NCBI RefSeq assembly: GCF_030413615.1
Contig: NZ_CP129236.1
Location: 1,968,001-2,032,000 of the forward strand
Direction: 5' to 3'
Origin: Planococcus shixiaomingii
GTDB lineage: Bacteria > Bacillota > Bacilli > Bacillales_A > Planococcaceae
Length of the DNA stretch: 64,000 nucleotides
Shown: one piece after another, positions 8,156 to 15,927 of the stretch
Layout of the letters: every line of letters begins with the position of its first letter
Numbering within the stretch: the first letter of the stretch is position 1
Position numbers and translations under genes: made by a program
The notes under the pieces: generated by a model
Seen by the model: the letters and a program-made list of their open reading frames with translations, nothing else
The model's database searches: none
What the model was told of the DNA's origin: nothing

Positions 8156-9172
8156 ATGTTTGAGCTAATGAGAAAAATTGTAAAAGTGAACACGGCCAAG
8201 CTGGTGCTATTCGCCAGTATTTTTTATATCTTAAGTGCTTTTATCATTCATTACCTTGAGCCGGAAGAGTTCCCGACACCTTTTATCGGTTTTTGGTGGG
8301 TGATGACCACCGTTACAACGATTGGTTATGGCGACTACTCGCCTACAACCGTTCCCGGAATGCTGTTTGGCATCTTTTTATACTTGTTTGGCATCGGGTT
8401 AATAGGGATTATCATCGGTAAAATCGTCGATTTCTACACGTATTTTAGGAGGCTGAAAATGGAAGGGAAGCTGCGGTATAAAGGAAAAAACCATTTTGTA
8501 ATCATCGGATGGTCAAAAAGCGTCGAAAAAACGATCAATGAACTATTGAATAATAAAGATATCGAATCAGATGTTTTGCTGATTGAAGGTCTCGAGGAAG
8601 CTCCTTTTGCCCATGAGCAGTTCCACTTTATCCGCGGCAATCCGACAGACACGGAAGTATTAAAGCAAGCTAATATTGATGAGGCTCATTCGGTTTCTGT
8701 CTTTGCTTCTGAAAACGAAGATGAGGTATTGAGGGATGGCAAAACACTGCTGATTGCGACCGCTATTGAAGAATATGCAGAGCAGCAAAATAAGCCGATC
8801 TACACAATTGCAGAAATTGTTCACGAAGATCACATTCGCATGTTCCAATACGCCAACGTAAACGAATTTATCCTTTCCGGTGAATCTTTTCCCCATATGA
8901 TGACGAAAGCGTTGCTGCATCATGGATCCAGTTTGTTGTTCACCCAGTTACTTAGCCATTCGTATGACGAACACATTTGGGAAATCAATCCTTCTCCAAA
9001 GTGGAGAACATACGGCGACGCTTTTGAGGAATTGAAAAAAGAAGGCGCGAATTTAATCGCTTCGGGAACCGATTTAAGCATCATCCGCCGCTTGGAAGAA
9101 CCCATTCCACATGGCGCGCGTTTGTATGTCCTTTGCGACCAAGAGACGTATAAAAAGCTTGGCATGTTATAA
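8156..9172 (+). CDS. two-TM potassium channel with RCK (TrkA-N) domain
   Basis: 338 residues. TM1 about 15-33, selectivity filter TTIGYGDY at 54-61, TM2 about 68-88, then a cytoplasmic RCK domain from about residue 112 (HFVIIGWSKSVEKTI), with a degenerate glycine motif. This is the MthK/YugO architecture: a tetrameric K+ channel gated by ligands binding the RCK ring. B. subtilis YugO is of similar length. ATG 8156 follows TTGGAGGG. Monocistronic with its own terminator. A separate K+ exporter, khtTU, lies at 22.8-24.5 kb. Confidence 0.92.
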   Translation: MFELMRKIVKVNTAKLVLFASIFYILSAFIIHYLEPEEFPTPFIGFWWVMTTVTTIGYGDYSPTTVPGMLFGIFLYLFGIGLIGIIIGKIVDFYTYFRRLKMEGKLRYKGKNHFVIIGWSKSVEKTINELLNNKDIESDVLLIEGLEEAPFAHEQFHFIRGNPTDTEVLKQANIDEAHSVSVFASENEDEVLRDGKTLLIATAIEEYAEQQNKPIYTIAEIVHEDHIRMFQYANVNEFILSGESFPHMMTKALLHHGSSLLFTQLLSHSYDEHIWEINPSPKWRTYGDAFEELKKEGANLIASGTDLSIIRRLEEPIPHGARLYVLCDQETYKKLGML

Positions 9173-9190
9173 ATTAGTACTAGCTGAAAC

Positions 9191-9229
9191 AAAAAAGAGA
9201 AAGAGCCGCTTGGCCTCTTTCTCTTTTTT
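9191..9229. terminator. bidirectional terminator
   Basis: AAAAAAGAGAAAGAG...CTCTTTCTCTTTTTT with a short GC-rich top, between the convergent channel gene and the gene at 9228. Confidence 0.88.
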
Positions 9230-9659
9230 ATAGTGCGCCAACAACTGGGAAAATCGAAACAATTTTATCCAACTGTTTTGTCAACTGCTGCAAAGCTTGT
9301 TGATCTGAATGGAATTTAAAAGTTAAGGCAGCTCCAATTCCAGCAGGGTAGCACAATGTGACCGCCCATTCTACGTCGCCTAAAGGGTTCATAGTGCCTT
9401 CAATTTCTACGTAGCCATCTAAATTGTAAAGAGCCGCTTTACCGGACAAATGTTGCTCCATCACTTTCAGCTGGTCGGCAAAGTCTTTCAATTCATCGGT
9501 TCTTAACTGAAAGTCGAATTTGACTGAAAACCCTGGAATTTCACATTCGATTTTTGCATTTAACCAATTGCCAGCCCAATAATCGGTGCTTTCAGGATAA
9601 CTTTGGGTAAACACTTCAATTGCCATTTCTGTATCATTTCCAACTATACAAAATTTCAC
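9228..9659 (-). CDS. WapI/DUF6228-like hypothetical protein (possible immunity protein)
   Basis: 143 residues, soluble. The order of conserved positions, YWxGNWL near residue 28, a PGF turn, strands ending in LKxFxxQL, then a late DQxxLxxLxxQLxxIxxxFP helix, matches what I remember of WapI-type immunity proteins, which neutralise contact-dependent WapA tRNase toxins. No toxin gene is visible nearby, so it would be an orphan. The assignment is by pattern memory only; it could be an unrelated house protein of the same superfamily. Confidence 0.55.
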   Translation of the reverse strand: MKFCIVGNDTEMAIEVFTQSYPESTDYWAGNWLNAKIECEIPGFSVKFDFQLRTDELKDFADQLKVMEQHLSGKAALYNLDGYVEIEGTMNPLGDVEWAVTLCYPAGIGAALTFKFHSDQQALQQLTKQLDKIVSIFPVVGAL

Positions 9660-9847
9660 CGATTCTGCCCCTAACTTTACATGCTTTATAATCTTCTTTA
9701 TTATGCAGAAATAATGTTGAAAAGGGAATATGTAAATTGAATTATCCTCATTGTAATCCTATTGCATTCTTGCTAAAGTGAAAAAATGGGGTAAATATCG
9801 AAAGAGCATCTATACAAAGTCATTTTTCGTTTTAAGGAGGCAAAAGC

Positions 9848-10621
9848 ATGGGCAAGCTGAAAGGGAAAGTTGCGGTGGTGACAGGCGTAAGCCGGCTGCA
9901 AGGCATTGGTATGGCAATTTGCAAAGAATTAGCGAAAAATGGCTGCAATATCTTTTTCACTTATTGGACGGAATACGATCAAAAAATGCCTTGGGGCATA
10001 AATTCCGCTGAACCGGCCATGATACATGAAGAGCTTGCCCAGTTCGGCGTTCAAGTCGCATCGACCGAAGTCGATTTGTCTCTTCCCGGTGCACCAGCAC
10101 TGCTTTTGGACAACGTGTCACAGCAAATCGGTTATCCGGATATCCTCATTAACAATGCGACCTATTCAACGAATAATGACTTTTCTACTCTTACCGCGGA
10201 AGAACTCGATAAGCATTATTGGGTGAACATCCGCGCAACAACGATGCTTAGCAGTGAATTTGCACGCAACTTTCAAAAGAAATCCGGAGGCAGAATCGTC
10301 AATCTTACGTCCGGCCAATTCAAAGGTCCAATGCCCGGCGAGCTTGCTTATGCAACCACCAAGGGAGCGATTGACGCCTTGACGATTACACTGTCTGCAG
10401 AACTTGCGCATTTAGGTATTACGGTCAATGCTGTAAATCCGGGACCAACCGATACCGGGTGGGTAACGGATGAAATAAGAAGCGAATTGCAGCCGCGGTT
10501 TCCATTCGGCAGATTTGGCGAGCCGAGTGATGTGGCAAAAACAGTGAATTTTTTGGTGAGCGAAGAAGCGGAGTAGATTACCGGCCAAATTATTCATTCC
10601 GAAGGCGGGTTTAAAAGGTAA
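9848..10621 (+). pseudogene. SDR-family oxidoreductase interrupted by one TAG
   Basis: The frame encodes a short-chain dehydrogenase: TGVSRLQGIGMA near residue 12 (NAD(P)-binding), INNAT near 101, and the catalytic Y-x3-K in YATTKGA near residue 163. TAG at 10574-10576 stops translation after SEEAE, but the same frame continues with ITGQIIHSEGGFKR to TAA 10619-10621. That tail is the usual SDR C-terminal element, normally W-ITGQ. A single TGG-to-TAG change explains it. Truncation removes the strand that completes the fold and dimer contact, so the enzyme is probably impaired. Start ATG 9848 has AAGGAGG upstream. Confidence 0.82.
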
Positions 10622-10716
10622 TATCGAGCAAAAAAAGCGCTGTTTTTATCTGTTTACTGGTAATATAAATACAGGACAGCACGGCATACATAAGAGAGAA
10701 GAAAGAAGTGGGAAGA

Positions 10717-11634
10717 ATGATTGCAGGAAATATAGAAACAATGAGTCCGGGAAAACTGATGTGGAAAATGACGAGGCCGCACACACTGACGGCGACGTTT
10801 GCGCCGATCATACTCGGGACAGTGATTGCCATGTCGACGACGGCTATCGATTGGGTTTTATTCGCCGCTATGATGATTGCTTGCCTATGCCTTCAAATTG
10901 CGACGAACTTGTTTAATGAATACTATGATTTCAAACGCGGATTGGATACAGCCGAATCAATCGGAATAGGCGGGGGAATTGTCCGGCACGGATTGAAACC
11001 GAAAAACGTGTTGACGGTTGCGCTGATCTTGTATGTAATTGCAGCGATTATCGGCATTTACATCTGCATGAACAGCAGCTGGTGGCTTTTAGCTATTGGT
11101 GCCGTCGGTATGGCCGTCGGTTATTTCTATACGGGAGGTCCACTGCCGATCGCTTACACGCCATTTGGCGAACTGGCTTCGGGTTTATTGATGGGAACAG
11201 GGTTTGTCCTGATTTCGTTCTTTATCCAGACAGGTACTGTCACGCTGACTAGCTTGCTTATTTCCATCCCAATCGCTATATTGGTTGGCGGCATCAACAT
11301 GGCGAATAACATCCGCGACATCGAGGAGGATACAAAAGGCGGGCGCAAAACCCTGCCAATCCTTCTTGGAAGAGATAAAGCGATCAATTGTTTAGGCATA
11401 TTCTTTATCATCGCTTATGCCTGGATTGTGGTTCTTGTCATTACGGGAACGGTCAGCCCTTGGGCATTGCTGATATTGCTGAGTGTACCGAAACCGCTCC
11501 AAGCGATCAAAGGCTTTAAACGCGGCAAAAAAGAACCGAAGCAAATGGGTGTTGCCATGAAATCCACCGGTATCACAAATACGGTGTTCAGTCTTTTGCT
11601 GTCGCTGGGTTTGTTCATCTCTTATATCTTTTAA
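10717..11634 (+). CDS. menA: 1,4-dihydroxy-2-naphthoate polyprenyltransferase
   Basis: About 305 residues, eight to nine TM helices, UbiA superfamily. The first aspartate-rich motif is NLFNEYYDFKRGLD and the second NNIRDIEEDTKGGRKTLP, which bind the prenyl diphosphate through Mg2+. The surrounding GIGGGIVRHGL and TFAPIILGT segments are typical of MenA, which joins DHNA to a polyprenyl chain in menaquinone synthesis at the membrane. ATG 10717 or GTG 10708 could start it. It stands alone here, followed by a terminator, as often in Bacillales where menA is outside the men operon. Confidence 0.93.
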   Translation: MIAGNIETMSPGKLMWKMTRPHTLTATFAPIILGTVIAMSTTAIDWVLFAAMMIACLCLQIATNLFNEYYDFKRGLDTAESIGIGGGIVRHGLKPKNVLTVALILYVIAAIIGIYICMNSSWWLLAIGAVGMAVGYFYTGGPLPIAYTPFGELASGLLMGTGFVLISFFIQTGTVTLTSLLISIPIAILVGGINMANNIRDIEEDTKGGRKTLPILLGRDKAINCLGIFFIIAYAWIVVLVITGTVSPWALLILLSVPKPLQAIKGFKRGKKEPKQMGVAMKSTGITNTVFSLLLSLGLFISYIF

Positions 11635-11635
11635 A

Positions 11636-11675
11636 AAGAAGCACACGAAGGGACAATCTTCGTGTGCTTCTTTAT
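11636..11675 (+). terminator. rho-independent terminator of menA
   Basis: AAAGAAGCACACGAAG-GGACAAT-CTTCGTGTGCTTCTTT right after the menA stop. Confidence 0.92.
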
Positions 11676-11703
11676 TTTGAAGAAATCAGCTAATAAAATG
11701 TTG

Positions 11704-11756
11704 TTTTAATAAATACATGTAGTATTTTACATAAGGAAAACAATAAAAACAAAAAT
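11704..11756 (+). repeat. promoter-like repeat, copy 1
   Basis: About 50 bases resembling the stretch at 12485-12540. Shared words are TTAATAAATA, ATGTAGT and ACATAAGGAAAA in the same order and spacing. Each copy precedes a short gene by roughly 100-160 bases. Copy 1 has TTGTTT followed after 18 bases by TTTTAC. Confidence 0.5.
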
Positions 11757-11912
11757 CAAAAGATAGTTACCAATACTTTAAATAAAGGACAACAAAACGA
11801 TAGCAGCAGAATTCACCTTTTGGCAGAAGTGAAGAGTTTGTTTCTGTTACCTGAAACTTAACTGGCGGTTAAAGCGTAAGTTAAAGAAAAGAAAAAATTG
11901 AAGGAGAGCAGA

Positions 11913-12332
11913 ATGAAAAAATCAATCCTTGCAGTCATCTTACTCGCCATTTCATTAATTGCTTCAGGTTGTTTAACGGAATCTGGAGAGCAGATCATAA
12001 CCGTTCAAAAAAAAGTGGAGGATCAAAATAGTTATGAAGATTTCAATACAGTAACAGAAAAAAGTCAGGTCCAAAAAGCAATAGCCATAATAGAGAATGC
12101 TAACTTCGAAAATTCTAAAATAGAAATGGCCCGGTATGCAGATTACCAGTTTCAATTTCAGTCCAAAAATAACAGAGAGGGCAAGATAGCCACTTATTTG
12201 CTATGGGTCAGTTCAACTGGTGAAAATATAGAGATTGTCACAGAAAGCGAAAACAATAACTATGTCACATTGCCAAAGAAAGATTCAGAAGATCTTTATG
12301 AAATTTTGACAGGGGAAGAATTAACGAATTAA
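11913..12332 (+). CDS. small lipoprotein
   Basis: 139 residues. Signal peptide with lipobox IASGC at about residues 15-20, so lipid-anchored on the outer face of the membrane. The mature part is about 120 residues with a YLLWVSS strand followed by a C-terminal DLYEIL helix, a pattern like the YhfM group of Bacillus lipoproteins. Function of that group is unknown to me. ATG 11913 follows AAGGAG; the in-frame TTG 11898 overlaps nothing useful. Transcript probably ends at the hairpin at 12391-12439. Confidence 0.65.
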   Translation: MKKSILAVILLAISLIASGCLTESGEQIITVQKKVEDQNSYEDFNTVTEKSQVQKAIAIIENANFENSKIEMARYADYQFQFQSKNNREGKIATYLLWVSSTGENIEIVTESENNNYVTLPKKDSEDLYEILTGEELTN

Positions 12333-12390
12333 TGGTAGGTCGCGCTATAGAGGGAAATCAATTAAATGATAAAAATGTTGGGATTCGCAG

Positions 12391-12439
12391 AGTGCCATTA
12401 CTGGTGAAGAGATATTCACAGTAGTGGTGCTATTTTTAA
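12391..12439 (+). terminator. probable terminator
   Basis: AGTGCCATTACTG...CAGTAGTGGTGCT (with G-U pairs) followed by ATTTTT. Ends the lipoprotein transcript. Confidence 0.6.
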
Positions 12440-12484
12440 TGAGTAAAAAGCAATCAAATACTTTTCAGATAACAAAATTCTTTT

Positions 12485-12540
12485 GTATTAATAAATAAAT
12501 GTAGTTTAATACATAAGGAAAATTCAAAATAAAAAAAACA
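12485..12540 (+). repeat. promoter-like repeat, copy 2
   Basis: Second copy of the element at 11704-11756. Here TTGTAT is followed after 18 bases by TAATAC, a plausible promoter for the GNAT gene at 12636. Confidence 0.5.
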
Positions 12541-12635
12541 GCAACTAAGGAAGAAAAAATGGAGTGGAGTGGAAACACTAATTTAAATGATTCATACTGG
12601 ATACAAAACTTTACATGGCTCAAGGAGGAATGTTC

Positions 12636-13097
12636 ATGAATGTTAGGGAAGCCAGAGAAAGCGAATACCAATTGATTTACGAACAAGGTTACCGAGAATG
12701 GGCAAAGGGGAGGTCTCTAGAGGAATACATTAAAGAAAACCAAAAAGAAGAGGCAAATGGGAAGCGTTTTGTGATGGTCAATGACCAAAATCAAATATTG
12801 GCATCTCTTATGATGCTCCAATTTCGGCAAAACTTATTCGGCATCGGCTCAATCGTGGTGGATTCTTCAAGCCGAAAAAAAGGACTTGGAAAAAAGCTGA
12901 TTGAAGAATGCCTCATAAAACATCCGGATGCTGCGTTCATCTTATATAGTGAAATCGATCCGTCGTATTATAAGCAGTTTGGCTTTCGGGTGTTGCCAAG
13001 AGAGTTTCAACAATCTTCTAAGGGGATTTGCATGATCTGTGCGAATGATGAATTGTGCAAGCGAATTTTAAAGGGACCTATACCAGGTTATTTTTAG
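12636..13097 (+). CDS. GNAT-family N-acetyltransferase
   Basis: 153 residues. The acetyl-CoA-binding core is visible as SIVVDSSSRKKGLGKKLIEE (the R/Q-x-x-G-x-G/A type turn) near residues 76-95 and the C-terminal YKQFGFRVLP motif. Expected to move an acetyl group from acetyl-CoA to an amine; substrate unknown. ATG 12636 follows AAGGAGG; the in-frame ATG 12615 lies upstream of that site. Confidence 0.85.
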   Translation: MNVREARESEYQLIYEQGYREWAKGRSLEEYIKENQKEEANGKRFVMVNDQNQILASLMMLQFRQNLFGIGSIVVDSSSRKKGLGKKLIEECLIKHPDAAFILYSEIDPSYYKQFGFRVLPREFQQSSKGICMICANDELCKRILKGPIPGYF

Positions 13098-13189
13098 TTT
13101 TCGAAAAGGGAAAAAAGAGGTAACTTACTCTTTTAAACTTCGGCCTTCTTCATTCAAATATACTTGTTTCTTTTCTTTAATTTTTGTCT

Positions 13190-13237
13190 GAAAAATCATG
13201 TAGTAGGTAGAAAACTTGCCTGCTACATGATTTTTTT
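13190..13237. terminator. bidirectional terminator
   Basis: AAAAATCATGTAGTAGG...CCTGCTACATGATTTTTTT between the convergent GNAT gene and the small gene at 13245. A weaker hairpin (AAGAG-GTAACTTA-CTCTT) lies just after the GNAT stop. Confidence 0.88.
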
Positions 13238-13244
13238 AATACTT

Positions 13245-13421
13245 TCATTCATCAAATAGCCAATTTGCTATTTGAAAAAGTAATGTCAATAACAATACTT
13301 CAAAAATCATATTAACTGAGAACAATTTTTCTTTTTTTTCTCTTTCGAAAAATGATTTAATTGCGACAAAAAATACAGCAATACAAAAAGCACCAAAGAG
13401 AACACCCCATTTAAAATTCAT
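13245..13421 (-). CDS. small two-TM membrane protein
   Basis: 58 residues from ATG 13421, which has AGGGG 9-10 bases upstream. Two hydrophobic helices (about 6-22 and 38-54) separated by a basic loop (FFEREKKEK). No family recognised. Confidence 0.5.
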   Translation of the reverse strand: MNFKWGVLFGAFCIAVFFVAIKSFFEREKKEKLFSVNMIFEVLLLTLLFQIANWLFDE

Positions 13422-13645
13422 AACACTTACCCCTTTTTTAAGCCATATCTTTTGAATCACTACTTCATAAAAATACTGTACCATTTTTAGAAGTGAAAAT
13501 TCTTTCTAATCACAGCAATGGAAAAGTAAACCTGATGCCTCAACAAATTCAAAGAGAAAAATATGTAGGAACGAATATGGTTTCTATGGAAATTTTCTGG
13601 TAAAGTTAATAAATAATCTGACTACTCGACAAGAGGGGGTTCTAA

Positions 13646-13831
13646 ATATCTTACGTTACTCAACGCATTAGAAAAATACTGGGGTTTCTCATTGCATTTG
13701 TATGTTTAATTACCATGATTAATTCAGGGGATAAAAATGGAGAAATGTCTAGCATTTTAGCGACTAGGAATGTTATATGTTTGCTAATTGGAATATCAGA
13801 CATTAGAGAATACAAATCCCGAAATAGTTAA
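13646..13831 (+). pseudogene. small two-TM protein frame without a normal start codon
   Basis: Sixty-one sense codons run from ATA 13646 to TAA 13829-13831. AGAGGGGG lies at the right distance upstream of ATA, suggesting a start codon changed from ATG to ATA. The product would have two hydrophobic stretches and a charged tail (DIREYKSRNS), a layout like the protein at 258-431. Either a recently lost gene or one using a rare ATA start. The rest of 13422-13992 shows nothing else. Confidence 0.4.
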
Positions 13832-13992
13832 AGAACAAACTGCCAATCCTCATAGATGCCCATATATGCAATGCGATTCGGGTGCAGTCCTGTTCATTTG
13901 AAACGTGAGTGAGTTAACTAAATTAGCCTGGTAGACCATATGAACTTTTTAAATGAATCGGAATCGACCAAATAAAAGTAGGCGGGAAAATA

Positions 13993-14367
13993 ATGAAAAA
14001 AATATTATTTATTCTTTTGATTGTCGCTGTTCTATCAGCCTGTAGAGGGACCGAGCCCCGCCCAAATATTAGCGAAGTAGAAAAAGCGCCAGAAGACATA
14101 CATAAACTTATCGATTCGACTGCTACACTTCAACTTGTACTTGAGGATGGGAAAGTTGCCTATCTTATTTACCACTCAAAGGGTGCAGTGACTGCAGATG
14201 TTATGAAACAGGGGAATATATTAAAAATAAAATTAAAGGTTTCCAGCAAAGAAAGCGATGCAATAGAGCGGCATATCTATAAGGTAACGGAAGATGATAA
14301 CACCGGTAGTATAGAGGTTCTAATCAACGGCAAGTCTGTTCCGATTGATGTTATTTCAGGCTTATAG
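13993..14367 (+). CDS. small lipoprotein
   Basis: 124 residues. Signal peptide with lipobox VLSAC at about residues 13-17; mature domain of about 108 residues, beta-rich (LQLVLEDGKVAYLIYHS, ILKIKLKVSS), which would sit on the outer membrane face. ATG 13993 has a weak purine-rich site (GGCGGGAAA). No family recognised. It belongs to a run of short secreted or membrane proteins between 11.9 and 15 kb. Confidence 0.6.
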   Translation: MKKILFILLIVAVLSACRGTEPRPNISEVEKAPEDIHKLIDSTATLQLVLEDGKVAYLIYHSKGAVTADVMKQGNILKIKLKVSSKESDAIERHIYKVTEDDNTGSIEVLINGKSVPIDVISGL

Positions 14368-14557
14368 AAGGGCTATATAGAAAAGAAAGAACGTTTGAAT
14401 GATGGTATTTGGTGCTAACAGTTTCAATGAGAAATTAAGAAGACCCATTTTGAACAACTAAAATTCTACAAACTGAATAAGATAAGTCCCATTAAGTTGC
14501 TTTCATTTTAGTCTTTGATTGTTCGAATTTAAAGGAAACTGTAAGGAGTGAATGACA

Positions 14558-14704
14558 TTGTCTCGAGAAAGAACAAAGTTCATCTTATCATTCTTGGTGT
14601 TACTTCTTGTTATAGCTATTGGTATTCACCTCCAAAAGACGGATGCGCCGATATATGGAATTCCGGCTCTTCTAGAAAGCATTTTTTTAACTAAAGAGAA
14701 GTAA
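14558..14704 (+). CDS. very small single-TM protein
   Basis: 48 residues from TTG 14558, with AAGGAG 9 bases upstream. One hydrophobic helix (about residues 8-23) after a basic start (SRERTK), so the N-terminus should be inside. The stop overlaps the region of the ribosome site for the next gene (TAAGGAGG), suggesting translational coupling. No family recognised. Confidence 0.5.
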   Translation: MSRERTKFILSFLVLLLVIAIGIHLQKTDAPIYGIPALLESIFLTKEK

Positions 14705-14730
14705 GGAGGAAAGTCGTGTTTTTTTAAAAA

Positions 14731-14943
14731 ATGACACCAGCTCAAATAAGAAATTCGGAAAAGGCGGCAAAAGTAGGTTATGCGTTTTACCTTTTCGCTC
14801 TTTTAGCGCATTCTCTTTATTCCTATATCGTCTCATCCAAACTCAACACTTCTTTTCAAATATTGATTAGCGGATTAGTCATTGTTTCTCTGAGCGAGTT
14901 CATTTTTAACAAAACATCAATCGATATCGATGATAAAACGTAA
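14731..14943 (+). CDS. small two-TM membrane protein
   Basis: 70 residues from ATG 14731: two helices (about residues 17-35 and 42-58) and an acidic tail (DIDDKT). The only good ribosome site, GGAGG at 14705-14709, is 21 bases upstream of the ATG. It is better placed for GTG 14716, from which the same frame is stopped at once by TAA 14725-14727. So either translation starts inefficiently at 14731 or a mutation has cut off the original first five codons. Confidence 0.45.
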   Translation: MTPAQIRNSEKAAKVGYAFYLFALLAHSLYSYIVSSKLNTSFQILISGLVIVSLSEFIFNKTSIDIDDKT

Positions 14944-15059
14944 TGAAATTAACATAGTGTATACCACGAGGAAAATGCGACGTTTTTTTTATTTGCAGTC
15001 TTTTAAAATAATTATTCAATGACATTGACTAAATTATTTATTTCGATTAGTCTTAATTA

Positions 15060-15300
15060 AATATTAATACACGAAACAAGCACGTTTAAGGACCAGTAGA
15101 TCAATGGTGTTTTTCAGAGAGGATATTGAAAGCTGCGAGATATCCAAAACACGTTTTTCGAACCTGCCTTTCATATTCTGTATTGAAAAATACGGCGGTT
15201 TATCCCGTTATCCATTTCGAGTGTAAAGCTTTGCTTTAAAGAAGGGTGGTACCACCTCCAAGGGTCCCTTTATTTAAAGTAGGGCTTTTTTTGTTGCCTA
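15060..15300 (+). ncRNA. proline-specific T-box leader
   Basis: Stem I includes AGAGAGG and TGAAAG...CTTTCA with the specifier loop CGAACCTGCC near 15165, in which CCT is a proline codon. The T-box proper AGGGTGGTACCACC is at 15243-15256, followed by a GGGTCCCTTT...AAAGTAGGGC stem and T7 near 15291. Uncharged tRNA-Pro would pair with both sites and allow read-through into the GNAT and proS genes. The specifier agrees with the downstream synthetase. Confidence 0.9.
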
Positions 15301-15320
15301 TGGCGGAAAGGAGAAAGTAT

Positions 15321-15872
15321 ATGAAAAGCATCAAACTGGTCAATCATCGTTTAGACTACGCCAATGAGATTTATACGTTATCTTCTGCCCTTCCGGTGAA
15401 AGAAGCATTGGGATTGCCCGATGGGACTGTTGAAGATACGAAGCAGTTTATCAAAATGCGTTTGGAAGATGAGTTTGCAGGAAAGACAGTGCCACGTGTC
15501 ATTCTAAACGAAGATTTTGAACTTATTGGCCTTACCGATTTGATGTTTATTGACTACACTAAAAAATCCTGCCACATCGGTACTTGGATTGGCCATCCGT
15601 ATTGGGGGCAAGGGTATAACGAAGGTTCCAAAATCGCAATTTTACGGATCGCTTTCGAAGATTTGGGGTTGGATTATGTTTTTGCAGGAGCAAGACTGAC
15701 AAATATCCGTTCACAAAAAGCACAAGCGAAATTGCCTTTTATCCGTTTAAACGTTGAATCCGAATTCCCGGAGGAACATGCCGCTTTAGAGAAGAAAGAA
15801 AAGCAACCGTGTTTGTTGAATGTGTTTTGTAAAAACGATTTTTTTTCGTACATGAATACGGCAACAAAGTAA
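15321..15872 (+). CDS. GNAT-family acetyltransferase in the proS operon
   Basis: 183 residues. RimJ/RimL-type GNAT: GTWIGHPYWGQGYNEGSKIAILRIAFEDLGLDYVFAG carries the acetyl-CoA loop (G-Q-G-Y) and the following helix. ATG 15321 follows AAAGGAG; the longer frame to 15246 lies in the T-box. It sits between the proline T-box and proS, so its expression should rise when charged tRNA-Pro is scarce. The link is unexplained; it might modify a proline-related compound or protein, which is speculation. Confidence 0.82.
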   Translation: MKSIKLVNHRLDYANEIYTLSSALPVKEALGLPDGTVEDTKQFIKMRLEDEFAGKTVPRVILNEDFELIGLTDLMFIDYTKKSCHIGTWIGHPYWGQGYNEGSKIAILRIAFEDLGLDYVFAGARLTNIRSQKAQAKLPFIRLNVESEFPEEHAALEKKEKQPCLLNVFCKNDFFSYMNTATK

Positions 15873-15927
15873 CTTCTTGAAACGAGCAATAGCAGAAGTT
15901 GAATACTTCCAAAAAGGAGAATGACTT

